NCBI GenBank assembly: GCA_029263715.1
Contig: JAJUFP010000005.1
Location: 124,001-188,000 of the forward strand
DNA from: Nitrososphaera sp.
GTDB taxonomy: Archaea; Thermoproteota; Nitrososphaeria; Nitrososphaerales; Nitrososphaeraceae
Reading direction: 5' to 3'
DNA length: 64,000 nucleotides
The translations under genes were made by a program, and so were the position numbers. Positions 41,131 through 50,928 of this stretch are shown one piece after another. Below the pieces are notes generated by a model that was not told the origin of the DNA, searched no databases, and worked only from the letters and a program-made list of their open reading frames with translations. Each line of letters begins with the position of its first letter. Position 1 is the stretch's first letter.

Positions 41131-43674
41131 GTGGGAAACAATTTCCGCTGTCCGGTCTGCGCTGCGCCCCATTCTGTAACGGCAGACAGGATATTTGACG
41201 GCCGGCTGAAATTCCAGTGTTCAAAGTGCGACATATGCACGATAACCCCGCCGGCGGGCAGCCTTGACGAGGCATATCTTGATTTTCTGGACCGCTGCGA
41301 GTCCGGCACGGCGGCCAAGGCCGGCGATCTGCGATGGCTCATGGAGCAGGAAAAGATAGTCAGGCCCAGGCACGAGATTGATGCCCTCATTTCTGCCAAC
41401 AAAGTCTCCGATCCGCTTATCGAAGAGGTGTTGCACTCTGACCAGGATTACATTGTGGATTTCCGCATGCTGGAAGAGCCGCCACCTGAATACGGTGATG
41501 CGGCTGACAAGCTCCCGGTCGACGAATCGGTAATACGCGTTATTGCAGAGAAGGGGATTGGACGGCTTTACAAGTTTCAGGAGCAGGCCGTCAAGAAGAT
41601 ACTGAACGGTGCAGATGTAGTTATAACCGCGCCCACCGCGTCAGGCAAGACCGAGGCCTTTTGCATCCCGATTGCACAAAAGATTGCAGAAGAGTCCCTG
41701 CACCATGCCGGGATCAGGGCCATCTTTGTATATCCGACCAAGTCCCTGGCCAAGGATCAGCTGCCAAAGATAATTGAACTGGCCAGCCCCCTTGGAGTCA
41801 GAGTCGCTGTCTTGGACGGCGACACGAAAGACAAAGACAGAAAGGCCATTCTGGAATCCCCGCCGGAAATAATCGTCACCAATTTCGATGTGCTGCACTA
41901 CCACATGATGCACAGGACCAGCTTTTCACGCCTGCTCAGGTCAGCAAAATTCCTGGTGGTAGACGAAGCGCATGTGTATACGGGCGTATTTGGGGCAAAC
42001 GTTTTTCACATAATTACAAGGCTTGAGCGGCTTGCCGGCAAAAGACTTCAGATCGTGGCAGCCTCAGCCACGCTTCCAAACGCCGGCGAGTTTTGCGAGA
42101 CTCTTTTTGGCAGAAAGATGGATCTTGTCAGCGGCCGGGGAAGGAGAAGCAAGCTGGCCCTGTCCATCATCTTTCCATCGCTACGAGCGTCCAGATCCCT
42201 AGCCATCGATCTTGTCAAAAAATCCACAAAGAGGCAGCATAGAACTCTGGCGTTTAGCAGCTCGCACATCAGCTCCGAGCTTTTGGCCTTCTACGCCGCA
42301 AGGCAGGGAGTCGGCATCCGGGTTCACAGGGCCGGCCTGACGGCGGCAGCAAGAAATGAAGTCGAGCAGATGTTCAAGACCGGCAGGCTTGCCGCCATCT
42401 CCTCAACGCCCACCCTCGAGCTTGGGGTAGACATAGGCGATGTTGATACGGTCGTGTCCGACACGGTGCCTGTAAACCGCCTTGTGCAGCGGATAGGCCG
42501 TGCAGCTAGACGCGGCCAGCAAGGTTATGCCTTTTTGGTTCTTGGAAACGATCCCATAAGCCAATACTACAAGTCGCATCCAGAGGACTACCTTGCAGAC
42601 CACGAATTTGCATATACGGACCCCACAAACCCAATAGTAAGGGAATACCAGGTTCTTGCCATGGCCTGCGACAGGCCCATTGCGATGGCAGAATCCAAAG
42701 CCGTCTGGCCCACGCTGCAGGGGCTTGTTTTCAAAGGCCTGCTGACAGCTGTAGGCGGCAGGTTTGTCCCGGACTTTAAAAAGGCGGCGCAGATCCTCGG
42801 CAGCTACAGCATCAGGGGGATCGGCCAGAGTGTTGACATCAAGCTGAATAACAGGATTGTCGGTGACAGGGCTCTGCCGCAAGCCCTTGAGGAGCTGCAC
42901 AAAGACGCCGTCTACTTTCTTTCCGGCCGGCGTTACCGCGTAAAGGAGCTGTTCTTTGACCAAAAGTCTGGACGGCAGGCCTATGCAGAACTGGAGCAGA
43001 TCCCCTCTGACTACCCGTACTACACAAAGGCTCTGACCGATGAATGGCCATCCGTGATCGAGACCCATGAGCGGAAGCGCGTCTTTGGCATCGAGGTTGC
43101 GTACTGCTTGCTAAAGATCCAGAAAAGGGTGCTTGGGTACGCCAACAGAGAGATAGGCCATGACGTGGCGCAGGGAAGAAAAGTCATGTTCGAAGTCCCA
43201 CTTGAGTACGAGTTTACCACCAAGGGGTTTGTCTTCCGCGCGCCGCATCCGCAGGAAGCTGTTGCAGCAGCCGAGGACGGCGATTACGTGGCCACAAGCG
43301 GATTTCATGCATCAGAACACGTCATAATAGAGGGCAGCGCCATGATAACCGGTGGTGCATCCCAGGATGTGGGCGGGATATCCCTTGGCTCTTCTGGCCT
43401 GATATTTGTCTATGACGGTAGCGCCGGCGGAAACGGTGCCAGCAGGATACTTTACGACCGGCTGGAGAAGGTGTTTGGCCGGTCGCTTAGAATTCTGTCA
43501 GAATGTCCCTGCACAAGTGAGAGCGGCTGCCCCCGCTGCACGTACTCGTACAGGTGCGGCAACAACAACGAGTACCTGCACAAGGCTTCAGCCATTGAGG
43601 TCATCAGAAGGATAATCGACGGCGAGCAAACGGCCGTAGGTGAGGACCTGCACGGCGATCGTGCCATCGTGTAG
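41131..43674 (+). CDS. DEAD/H-box helicase with C-terminal DUF1998 zinc domain (MrfA/Hrq1-like)
   Basis: 847 residues, GTG start. An N-terminal zinc knuckle (FRCPVCAAPH, FQCSKCD) precedes the helicase core: ITAPTASGKTEAFCIP (motif I), VVDEAHVYTGVFG (II), ASATLPNAGEF (III), FSSSHISSELLA (IV), SSTPTLELGVDIGDVD (V) and QRIGRAARRGQ (VI). The C-terminal DUF1998 carries CPCTSESGCPRCTYSYRCG, the four-Cys site of this family. Such proteins act in DNA repair (mitomycin-type lesions) as 3'-5' helicases. It is followed 20 bases later by topoisomerase IB. Confidence 0.93.
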   Translation: MGNNFRCPVCAAPHSVTADRIFDGRLKFQCSKCDICTITPPAGSLDEAYLDFLDRCESGTAAKAGDLRWLMEQEKIVRPRHEIDALISANKVSDPLIEEVLHSDQDYIVDFRMLEEPPPEYGDAADKLPVDESVIRVIAEKGIGRLYKFQEQAVKKILNGADVVITAPTASGKTEAFCIPIAQKIAEESLHHAGIRAIFVYPTKSLAKDQLPKIIELASPLGVRVAVLDGDTKDKDRKAILESPPEIIVTNFDVLHYHMMHRTSFSRLLRSAKFLVVDEAHVYTGVFGANVFHIITRLERLAGKRLQIVAASATLPNAGEFCETLFGRKMDLVSGRGRRSKLALSIIFPSLRASRSLAIDLVKKSTKRQHRTLAFSSSHISSELLAFYAARQGVGIRVHRAGLTAAARNEVEQMFKTGRLAAISSTPTLELGVDIGDVDTVVSDTVPVNRLVQRIGRAARRGQQGYAFLVLGNDPISQYYKSHPEDYLADHEFAYTDPTNPIVREYQVLAMACDRPIAMAESKAVWPTLQGLVFKGLLTAVGGRFVPDFKKAAQILGSYSIRGIGQSVDIKLNNRIVGDRALPQALEELHKDAVYFLSGRRYRVKELFFDQKSGRQAYAELEQIPSDYPYYTKALTDEWPSVIETHERKRVFGIEVAYCLLKIQKRVLGYANREIGHDVAQGRKVMFEVPLEYEFTTKGFVFRAPHPQEAVAAAEDGDYVATSGFHASEHVIIEGSAMITGGASQDVGGISLGSSGLIFVYDGSAGGNGASRILYDRLEKVFGRSLRILSECPCTSESGCPRCTYSYRCGNNNEYLHKASAIEVIRRIIDGEQTAVGEDLHGDRAIV

Positions 43675-43697
43675 GCCCCGGGTAAGGTTTAAGAGTG

Positions 43698-45404
43698 ATG
43701 GCCGACGGTCTTGTCTTCAAATACATGAAGGAAGTCCAGACCGCGGCGCCCTCGCAGCAGGCACGCGCAAGATGGCAGACACTTGAGCACAGAGGTGTTG
43801 CATTCCCGCCGGAGTACCAGCCAAGGGGAATCACGGTCACCATCAGAGGCGAAAGGGTGGCCCTAAACCGTGACCAAGAGGAGTTGGTGTACGCCTGGGC
43901 AAAGAAGAAGGACACCCACTATGTTCAGGATCCTGTTTTCCAGCAGAACTTTATGATGGACCTAAAAAAACTGCTGCCACAAAAATACAATGACATCACG
44001 ATAAACGACATTGATTTTTCTGAAGCGTACCGTCTGGCCGACGAAGAAAAGGTGATGAAAGAGCGTGAGAAGGAAAGGATCAAGAACCTTCCAAGGGAGG
44101 AAAAAAAGAAGATGTCTTTGGCCAAGAAGGCAGAGCGAGAAAGGCTCAAGGCCATGTACGGCAAGGCAGTAGTCGATGGTAAAGAAGTTGAGATAGCCAA
44201 CTGGCTGGTCGAGCCGCCGGGCCTTTTCATGGGCCGCGGCCAGCATCCCTTGCGCGGAAGATGGAAGCCGCGTGTGAGGCCGCAGGATGTAACCCTGAAC
44301 CTCGGAAAAGAAGCACCGGTCCCCGAAGGTGAGTGGAAGGAGATCGTTCATGACCAGACATCCACATGGCTTGCCACATGGATGGAGAATTTGACTGAGA
44401 AAAGAAAGTATGTTTGGCTTCACGACTCATCGGAGCTTAGGCAGAGCAGCGACAAGGCCAAGTACGATAAGGCAAAGAAGCTGGCCGAGCACCTGGACCG
44501 CGTCGAAAGAGAGATCATCAGAAAGATGAAGGGCTCCAATGACAAGGCTGCCACCGTTGCCTATCTTATCTTCAAGCTGGCTATGAGGGTCGGCGACGAG
44601 AAAGACCCTGAAGAGGCCGATACCGTGGGTGCAAGCACTCTTCGAGTTGAGCACATCAGGTTCCCAGAGACAGACAGCAAGCAGATGGTCGAATTCAACT
44701 TCCTTGGCAAGGACAGCGTGCCATGGCAGAAAACGCTGGAAGTTAACTCTGATGATACAAGGGCGCTTTACGATAATCTGAAGAACTTTATGAAGGACAA
44801 AAAGCCCGACGAGCAGATCTTTGACAGCATTGATTCACGCAAAGTCAATGCCTTTCTGCAAAAGATAGTGCCGGGCCTTACGGCCAAGGTCTTTAGGACC
44901 TGCATCGCAACCAAGGTTGTGCAAGAATCCCTTTCCAATCCACCGGTCAAGGTTGACAAGGACTCTTCTGAGGCGCAAAAGATCTACGTCGCCAAGATGG
45001 CCAACCTGAAGGCTGCCATCACGTGCAACCACAAAAAGGGAGTTGATCCAAAAAATCCGGCTGCCAAAAAGGCGCTGGAAAAGTTTGAAGAATCAATCGC
45101 CAAGAAGAAGGAAGCTATAGCAAGACTTGAGGCCGACATAGCAGCCAGAAAGTGGAAGACAGACCTTCAGGAAAAACGACTGCGGGAAAGGCTTGAAAAG
45201 TTGCAGGTGCAGCTAAAGCTGCAGCTTGAAACCCGGGACTACAACCTTGGGACGTCGCTACGAAACTACATAGACCCTCGCGTTGTCAAGGCGTGGCTCA
45301 ATTACGTGGACCTGGACTGGACGAAGGTCTACACGACAACGCTCCAGCGCAAATTCAAGTGGGTCGAGGCCTACAAGGACAAGAACTTTAGGCTTTACCC
45401 CTAG
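43698..45404 (+). CDS. DNA topoisomerase IB (eukaryote-like, thaumarchaeal)
   Basis: 568 residues from ATG 43698; GTG 43695 is directly before it. An N-terminal DNA-binding cap (about 20-210, WKEIVHDQTSTWLATW follows), a catalytic tyrosine-recombinase-like core (NDKAATVAYLIFKLAMRVG, KVFRTCIATKVV), a coiled-coil linker (about 435-510), and the active-site Tyr in LGTSLRNYIDPRV (about residue 524). It relaxes supercoils of both signs. TopoIB of this type separates thaumarchaea from most other archaea. Paired with a DNA helicase gene upstream. Confidence 0.96.
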   Translation: MADGLVFKYMKEVQTAAPSQQARARWQTLEHRGVAFPPEYQPRGITVTIRGERVALNRDQEELVYAWAKKKDTHYVQDPVFQQNFMMDLKKLLPQKYNDITINDIDFSEAYRLADEEKVMKEREKERIKNLPREEKKKMSLAKKAERERLKAMYGKAVVDGKEVEIANWLVEPPGLFMGRGQHPLRGRWKPRVRPQDVTLNLGKEAPVPEGEWKEIVHDQTSTWLATWMENLTEKRKYVWLHDSSELRQSSDKAKYDKAKKLAEHLDRVEREIIRKMKGSNDKAATVAYLIFKLAMRVGDEKDPEEADTVGASTLRVEHIRFPETDSKQMVEFNFLGKDSVPWQKTLEVNSDDTRALYDNLKNFMKDKKPDEQIFDSIDSRKVNAFLQKIVPGLTAKVFRTCIATKVVQESLSNPPVKVDKDSSEAQKIYVAKMANLKAAITCNHKKGVDPKNPAAKKALEKFEESIAKKKEAIARLEADIAARKWKTDLQEKRLRERLEKLQVQLKLQLETRDYNLGTSLRNYIDPRVVKAWLNYVDLDWTKVYTTTLQRKFKWVEAYKDKNFRLYP

Positions 45405-45459
45405 CTGTCAGAAGAATTATAAGTTTACTTGACAATTTACCGTTTAGACTATCACCATA

Positions 45460-46878
45460 ATGTCGTTCTCGTATCCTTGGAGGGCGTATCGCCTTCAGTA
45501 TCTTGTAGGGGTACTGGTCATGGCCACCATCGTCCTGTCGGGAGCCAGCGAGAGTCGGGCTCAATCACAGGATCATCTTCCAGAATCGCTATTCATCACG
45601 TTGGATTCCTACGGCGAGGCATTTGTGCAGTACGATGTCAGGGTCACCGGCCAGGATGCGACCATTCCGCTGTTTGGGAGCACCATCAACGGGCTCACCG
45701 TCACCGACCCTCAGGGCAACAACGTGGATTTTGAAGCCGGAACCGGCGAGATAACCATCAGTCAAACCGGTGTTTCAAAGATAAGGTATTCTACTCCAGA
45801 CCTTGTAGTCAGGGAGAACATGATTTTGATCCTCTCGGTCAATTCGCCGACAGAATTGTCTGTACAGCTGCCAAAGGGTAGCTCTGTCATAGGCTGGGGG
45901 CAGGTCCTTCCATCATCTGTAAACAGCGAAGATGGTCTGCTAGTATTTCCTTCAGGAGATGTTCGCATGAAATACGTTCTTGGCCTTCTTGGCACAGAGG
46001 AACGCGCTAATGCCATGATTGGCCTTGCCCAGCAGGCAATGAATTCGGCTGCAGACAGGTATCCGGATATCATGTTATCAGGCCCAACGGCTATGCTGCA
46101 GCAGGCAATGGCTGCAGAAAATGTAAGAGATTACTTGGCGGCAGAAAGCCTGTCTGTTCAGACCGTTAATCAGGTAGATGTCATCTTCAAAGACTATGAA
46201 GCCGCCAAAGAGTCCATAATGCAGGCTGACTCCATCATCAATAATGCTACAAGCAGGGGCCTGGACACATCAGCCGCAGCCTCGCTGTTAAGGCAGGCAG
46301 AAGACGAGTTCCAAGCAGGAAACTACCTAAAAGCAAAGGAATCTGCCATCAAGGCAGCCTCAACTATAGGAAATGTCCAGCAGTCAAACATCCTGATATT
46401 TGCAGTTGTTGCCTCCGTAGCGGCTGTAGTTGCAGCGTTTTTTGTCTTGAAAAGATCCCAAAAACCGGCACAGGTGCCAAGTAGGCCGGTAAAGGAAGCT
46501 GCATCAAGGCAGCCGGCCGTCTCGGAGATCCAGACGACGGATCAGGATAAAGAGACAGAGATCATACCCATTGAGACAGCCGCACGGCAGACTGGCCCGA
46601 TTCCTGATTCGGTTAACGACCAGCAGCACCTTTCCAAGATAGTAACCAAGATTCTTGAAGAAAAGCCGCAGCTTAGGCCAGAAGATCAGGATGTGCTAAG
46701 ATTCCTAGTAGACAAGGAAGGCGCCGCATTTGAAAGCGAGATCCGCGGAAGATTCCAGCTTCCAAAAACAACGGTATGGCGGCTCGTAAAAAGGCTAGAA
46801 CGCGAGGAGCTGGTCGAGATCAGGAAAGCTGGAGGGCAGAACCTCATAAAATTGCGGTTTGAAGACAGGCAGATTTGA
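45460..46878 (+). CDS. Membrane-anchored protein with extracellular domain and cytosolic winged helix
   Basis: 472 residues from ATG. N-terminal signal/anchor (about 12-32), an outside beta domain with LFITLDSYGEAFVQYDVRV, a helical repeat region, a membrane helix (about 309-331), a Gln/Pro linker, and a winged helix (about 407-470; EIRGRFQLPKTTVWRLVKRL then GQNLIKLRF). It looks like a one-component sensor in which an outside signal reaches a DNA-binding domain that stays at the membrane. Monocistronic. Target genes unknown. Confidence 0.82.
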   Translation: MSFSYPWRAYRLQYLVGVLVMATIVLSGASESRAQSQDHLPESLFITLDSYGEAFVQYDVRVTGQDATIPLFGSTINGLTVTDPQGNNVDFEAGTGEITISQTGVSKIRYSTPDLVVRENMILILSVNSPTELSVQLPKGSSVIGWGQVLPSSVNSEDGLLVFPSGDVRMKYVLGLLGTEERANAMIGLAQQAMNSAADRYPDIMLSGPTAMLQQAMAAENVRDYLAAESLSVQTVNQVDVIFKDYEAAKESIMQADSIINNATSRGLDTSAAASLLRQAEDEFQAGNYLKAKESAIKAASTIGNVQQSNILIFAVVASVAAVVAAFFVLKRSQKPAQVPSRPVKEAASRQPAVSEIQTTDQDKETEIIPIETAARQTGPIPDSVNDQQHLSKIVTKILEEKPQLRPEDQDVLRFLVDKEGAAFESEIRGRFQLPKTTVWRLVKRLEREELVEIRKAGGQNLIKLRFEDRQI

Positions 46879-46950
46879 GACTGCAGGATTATCATATTCT
46901 TTGCGCATTTCTTGGATTAGACTTAAATAAAACAAAAGCGGCAATCCTCT

Positions 46951-47577
46951 ATGAGTTATCTTCCTGACAACATTACGGCGTTGCTGGCAACACCGATAGA
47001 GAGTTTCATCAACATGAATGTAGTGATAATGGAAGGCGACATGTACGCCGACCAGGCCTTAAGCAAGATGAAAGAAAGAGGCGTCAGAAGCGTCCTTGTT
47101 TCCCATAGTGGAGAAGCGATTGGTCTTGTGAGCAAGACCGACATACTCTTCAAGGTAATGTCACAGGGAAGAAACCCCGGCAAGGTGCGGCTTCGCGAGA
47201 TCATGACAAGCCCCGTCCTTGCGGTCGGCCCAAAAAGCACCGTGCAGGAGACTCTGGCCATGATGGACAAGCATGTGGTCAGACAGCTCATTGTAAGCTC
47301 CCAGTCTGCAGTGCTCGGGATGATTAGCAGAGACGACATCTTTGACAGGATCCACGCCACCACCCTGTCCACCGCAGAAACCGCCATGAAGGGAACGCCG
47401 GTGTGCATCATCAACCCCAAGGCCATAGCCTACATCAGGGACCTGAGCGCAGCCAAGGTAGTCTGCCCCTACTGCGAGTCACCCTTTGACACAAAGGAAG
47501 CGCTGTCCAGCCACATAGACAGGCTGCACACAGGCATGGGCGTTCTGGAAGGCGATGTCCGGAAGACGTTTGAATAG
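46951..47577 (+). CDS. CBS-pair protein with C-terminal C2H2-type zinc finger
   Basis: 208 residues from ATG. Two CBS domains (about 10-70 and 75-135: GVRSVLVSHSGEAIGLVSKTDIL and VVRQLIVSSQSAVLGMISRDDIF) bind adenosyl ligands in general. The C-terminal part ends with VCPYCESPFDTKEALSSHIDRLH, a single CxxC...HxxxxH finger. This suggests an energy-state sensor with a nucleic-acid or protein-binding end. A second CBS gene lies 260 bases downstream, with tRNA-Met in between. Confidence 0.85.
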   Translation: MSYLPDNITALLATPIESFINMNVVIMEGDMYADQALSKMKERGVRSVLVSHSGEAIGLVSKTDILFKVMSQGRNPGKVRLREIMTSPVLAVGPKSTVQETLAMMDKHVVRQLIVSSQSAVLGMISRDDIFDRIHATTLSTAETAMKGTPVCIINPKAIAYIRDLSAAKVVCPYCESPFDTKEALSSHIDRLHTGMGVLEGDVRKTFE

Positions 47578-47627
47578 ATTATATAATGTGCCGAGAAATT
47601 CCAGTTGGCAATACGCTTGCTGAGCTT

Positions 47628-47702
47628 GCCGGGGTAGCTCAGCTTGGTTAGAGCGTACGACTCATAATCGTAAGGTCGCGGGCTCAAATCCCGCCTCCGG
47701 CA
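47628..47702 (+). tRNA. tRNA-Met (CAT), elongator type
   Basis: 75 bases without encoded CCA. Acceptor GCCGGGG pairs CTCCGGC with one G-T; D arm TAGCTCAGCTTGGTTAGAGC; anticodon stem TACGA/TCGTA with loop CTCATAA; T arm GCGGG-CTCAAAT-CCCGC; discriminator A. The anticodon stem lacks the three G-C pairs of an initiator. CAT could also be modified to read AUA (Ile2), but the acceptor resembles archaeal elongator Met. A T-run follows (47704-47708) as a likely stop signal for transcription. Confidence 0.93.
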
Positions 47703-47842
47703 CTTTTTCTTGTCATGCTAACTAACATCAATTCTGAGCACGATTTTCATGTCCGCAGATCCTGAATCCCCAAGTTTACGTTACCTTACGTAGAAAGGTA
47801 GCAGGATAAAAGATAAGAGCAAAATGTACAAGTACCAATATC

Positions 47843-48313
47843 ATGAGCGAGCCACCGTCCGCTACGATAGGAGAGATAATGACTGACCGGCTGGAGACGA
47901 TTAAAGTGATAAACACTGCTCAAGAGGCAGCGATAAAAATGAAGGAGAAAAATGTGAGCTCACTTGCGGTGCTTCATGAAGATGGCAGCGCTGCAGGAAT
48001 TGTAACTGAGCGAGATTTTGTTAGGCGGCTTTGTACGACCGAAAAGAGCAGCTCGAAAGTGAGGATTCAGGAGATAATATCTTCACCGGTTAAAACGGTC
48101 AGTCCAGATACTTCTATTGGTGAAGCCGCCGATATCATGGTTAGAAACAGAATACGCCACTTGTTAGTGATAGATCAGGAGGACAACAAGCCTGTTGGAA
48201 TTGTTAGTGAAACCGATATCGTTTCATATGTTAGGAAGAATAGCGAAATTATGCTACAAGCAGACAGGGAAGTACTGGAAGCACTAGAAAATGAAGGAAG
48301 ATTTTATTTTTAG
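47843..48313 (+). CDS. CBS-pair protein
   Basis: 156 residues from ATG. Two CBS repeats: VSSLAVLHEDGSAAGIVTERDFVRRL and RIRHLLVIDQEDNKPVGIVSETDIVSYV. Nothing is attached. Stand-alone CBS pairs bind ATP, AMP or SAM and modulate partner proteins, which are not evident here. Codon use is more A/T-rich than the first CBS gene. Monocistronic, downstream of tRNA-Met. Confidence 0.88.
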   Translation: MSEPPSATIGEIMTDRLETIKVINTAQEAAIKMKEKNVSSLAVLHEDGSAAGIVTERDFVRRLCTTEKSSSKVRIQEIISSPVKTVSPDTSIGEAADIMVRNRIRHLLVIDQEDNKPVGIVSETDIVSYVRKNSEIMLQADREVLEALENEGRFYF

Positions 48314-48411
48314 ATTAGCTATCAACAACTTTAGCAGTAGAGGTTCGAGACTGTTACCGATATGATTGCATAAAGCTCAAAAGGATCCAGAAAGTAATGA
48401 ATTGTTAACCC

Positions 48412-49227
48412 TTGAAACAGATCAAGCGGGTCAGCCTTACGATCTCTTTGTCAGGCCTCGTGATCTCGGTCCTTATCGCGTCGTTTGTTCTGCCGGCCCG
48501 AGCTTTGGACGAAAGCTCTCCACGAATTCTGGGAGTGTTGGAATTTGAAGACGCACCTACACTTCGATATGTTCACCCTGCCTTCTCAAACTACTATCAT
48601 TTCGGCGATACTGTCAACTTCATTGGCTACATCATGGAAGTAGGCGACTGGTACAAGCCGCTCAATGCTACGGCCAATGTTAGAGTGCAGGGGCCTGACG
48701 GTTCGATAGTCTTTGAGGAAAATAACGTAGCTACCGATGAGAACAACAGCTTTTGGATATCACTGCCCATAACAACCGAATTTAAAGTGGGAAAATATCT
48801 GGCATCGGCAGAACCCGTGAAGCAAGGCTACGAACTGGTTGACAACCAGTACCTGACGCCGTTCTACGTGTTCCAAAATAATATTCACACTGTAACGATA
48901 TCTCCTTCAGAGTCGTACTCTGTATTTGTCGGTAGCGTTCAATTCGAATCTTCCAACATGAAATTCGACGCGGCCACGAAAAAGCTCAGCTTCGACATAA
49001 GAAGGTTGGGTGGGAACTTTGCCCCTGATGGCGACCTTGGTTACCCAGGCCACTTTCTCTTTGTAATTATTCAAAAGCCGCTTCTGACAGGATCGTTGCA
49101 GTACCAGATTGACAACAACGAGCCGTTCTGGCCTTCATGGCAGGAAAACGACCAGTTCTATGTATTGCAGGTGGGGGTAGATGAGATACGTGACCGGGCA
49201 ACAATCACGGTATGGGGAAATCCGTAG
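48412..49227 (+). CDS. Secreted beta-rich protein
   Basis: 271 residues, TTG start. Signal peptide about 1-31 (LTISLSGLVISVLIASFVLPARA). Mature part with an Ig-like domain (NATANVRVQGPDGSIVFEENN, GKYLASAEPV) and a second beta domain near 160-270 (FDAATKKLSFDIRRLGG). No membrane anchor at the C terminus, so it is probably released or held by the next gene's product, which directly follows (stop TAG then ATG) and has a similar theme. Function unknown. Confidence 0.75.
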   Translation: MKQIKRVSLTISLSGLVISVLIASFVLPARALDESSPRILGVLEFEDAPTLRYVHPAFSNYYHFGDTVNFIGYIMEVGDWYKPLNATANVRVQGPDGSIVFEENNVATDENNSFWISLPITTEFKVGKYLASAEPVKQGYELVDNQYLTPFYVFQNNIHTVTISPSESYSVFVGSVQFESSNMKFDAATKKLSFDIRRLGGNFAPDGDLGYPGHFLFVIIQKPLLTGSLQYQIDNNEPFWPSWQENDQFYVLQVGVDEIRDRATITVWGNP

Positions 49228-50889
49228 ATGATTTGCAGAACTAGTCGGCCACGGCGATTTATCTTATCCTTGATGGCTTGCAGTTTTTTGCTTGTCACAC
49301 TTTGGATCTCTGTTTCTTCCGGTAATGCGTATGCATATGGTAAGGGCTGCGGAATATATCTAAAGTTTGACAAATACGTCTTTGTGACTGAAAAAGTCAT
49401 TCCAATCGGTGTGGAGGATCTGTGCCAGATTTACACAGGCAAGACCATTGCAGTTACAGTTTCGAGCGCCGACACGGAGATCGACCCGGCTACAGGATGG
49501 CCCACTGCTACTTCAGAAAATACTTACCTAGACAGAAAGGTCATAGTAAAAGATAGGATCACCCAAGTCGATTTTGAAGTACCTCAATCAACCCAAGAAT
49601 ACAGGTTCTTGATCACTCTCAGAGATGACAGAAACGAGATCACGGATCAGGCGATTGTATTTACCAAGGATGGCGCAGACGTAATCACCGTTTCAGACAT
49701 CACGGTGCCGGCGACGGTAATGGCAGGCTCGGAATTTAAGATAACAGCCAGAATAACCGACGGCCTTGGAAATCCTGTTGCTTCAGTGGTAAGCGCTACT
49801 GCTGCATTACAAAGGCCGGTATGCGATCCCCAGAGCTGGCTTTCAAGCATCGTAGACGTAAATCTGGTCAGAACTGCTGGCAGCGCCGGCGATGAAAGCA
49901 TCATATATCAAGGGCTCGTGGCTTTGTCCCCAGACTTTCCATCCGGGATGTACGATGTTGTGATTACCACACATTCCTCTCCGTACGAAGGCTACCGGTA
50001 TCCAAACCCCATCACATATCAAACACGAGTTGAAAACGGCGGACCGCCCGTAACGACGCTATTTTACAACATAAGAGAACCAAACGGGAGCATCTTTTCT
50101 AAGGCGAATAACGATGTCCGGTATATTTTGGGCGATGACATAATAGTGGAAGGTCAGGCCCTGACTGACGACTGCTTGCCTCTAGTCGGCGTAAGAATTG
50201 TAGGCGATTTCTATGGCTACCCTACCCCGCTGATACGGTCAAGCGCCATAACAGATGAGCAGGGCAACTTTACGGTGCATTTCCAGACTTACCCTCTTCT
50301 GCAAACAAACACACAGTATTTTATAACTTTGAAAGCAGAGTACTCCAACAACACCTATACTTGGAACGATGACTATGTCTTTCTAGACGACGTAAAGAAA
50401 TTTCCTTTTGAAGCAAACGGCATCACATCAAGGGCTGAAGTGATGGCAAACCAGGAGGGCAAGGTAGTTTCCCTGACACTGGACAAGGATTTGAAGAAGA
50501 TGACGGTGACCGTTGAGAGTCAGAGAAATGATCAGGCACAGTACAGCATAGCAATCCCATCAGAACTGCTGTCTGGAGACGTAATAATTCAGAAGGATGG
50601 AGGGGAGCCGCTCACTCTGATTGGTAGTCAGTATTTTGCTGACCAGTATGGGCCGGAGATGGATCCTGCAAACGGCGACATCCGTCATTCCTATTCTTTG
50701 TCTGCTTACAAAGGTGACGGCTTTATGATGGTAGGATACGTGAATCTGGCAGGTGGGCGAACTACCATCGACATAACCGGTACAAGTGTAATCCCGGAGT
50801 TTGGTACAATATCTTTACTTGTGACGGCAGTTGCGATAAGCGCGGCCCTTGCTGCTGCAAAACATTTCGCAAGAACAACGCGGTTGTAA
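49228..50889 (+). CDS. Large secreted surface protein with PEFG-CTERM
   Basis: 553 residues from ATG immediately after the preceding stop. Signal peptide about 9-35. Tandem Ig/macroglobulin-like modules (about 45-160, 160-270, 290-395) with VPATVMAGSEFKITARITD and ITDEQGNFTVHF, then a domain like that ending the previous protein (LDKDLKKMTVTVES). C terminus SVIPEFGTISLLVTAVAIS plus ARTTRL, the PEFG-CTERM anchor. The pair probably forms a surface complex. Confidence 0.82.
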   Translation: MICRTSRPRRFILSLMACSFLLVTLWISVSSGNAYAYGKGCGIYLKFDKYVFVTEKVIPIGVEDLCQIYTGKTIAVTVSSADTEIDPATGWPTATSENTYLDRKVIVKDRITQVDFEVPQSTQEYRFLITLRDDRNEITDQAIVFTKDGADVITVSDITVPATVMAGSEFKITARITDGLGNPVASVVSATAALQRPVCDPQSWLSSIVDVNLVRTAGSAGDESIIYQGLVALSPDFPSGMYDVVITTHSSPYEGYRYPNPITYQTRVENGGPPVTTLFYNIREPNGSIFSKANNDVRYILGDDIIVEGQALTDDCLPLVGVRIVGDFYGYPTPLIRSSAITDEQGNFTVHFQTYPLLQTNTQYFITLKAEYSNNTYTWNDDYVFLDDVKKFPFEANGITSRAEVMANQEGKVVSLTLDKDLKKMTVTVESQRNDQAQYSIAIPSELLSGDVIIQKDGGEPLTLIGSQYFADQYGPEMDPANGDIRHSYSLSAYKGDGFMMVGYVNLAGGRTTIDITGTSVIPEFGTISLLVTAVAISAALAAAKHFARTTRL

Positions 50890-50928
50890 CTAAAGGCTCA
50901 AAAGGATTGCTGACGAACTATTATACGA

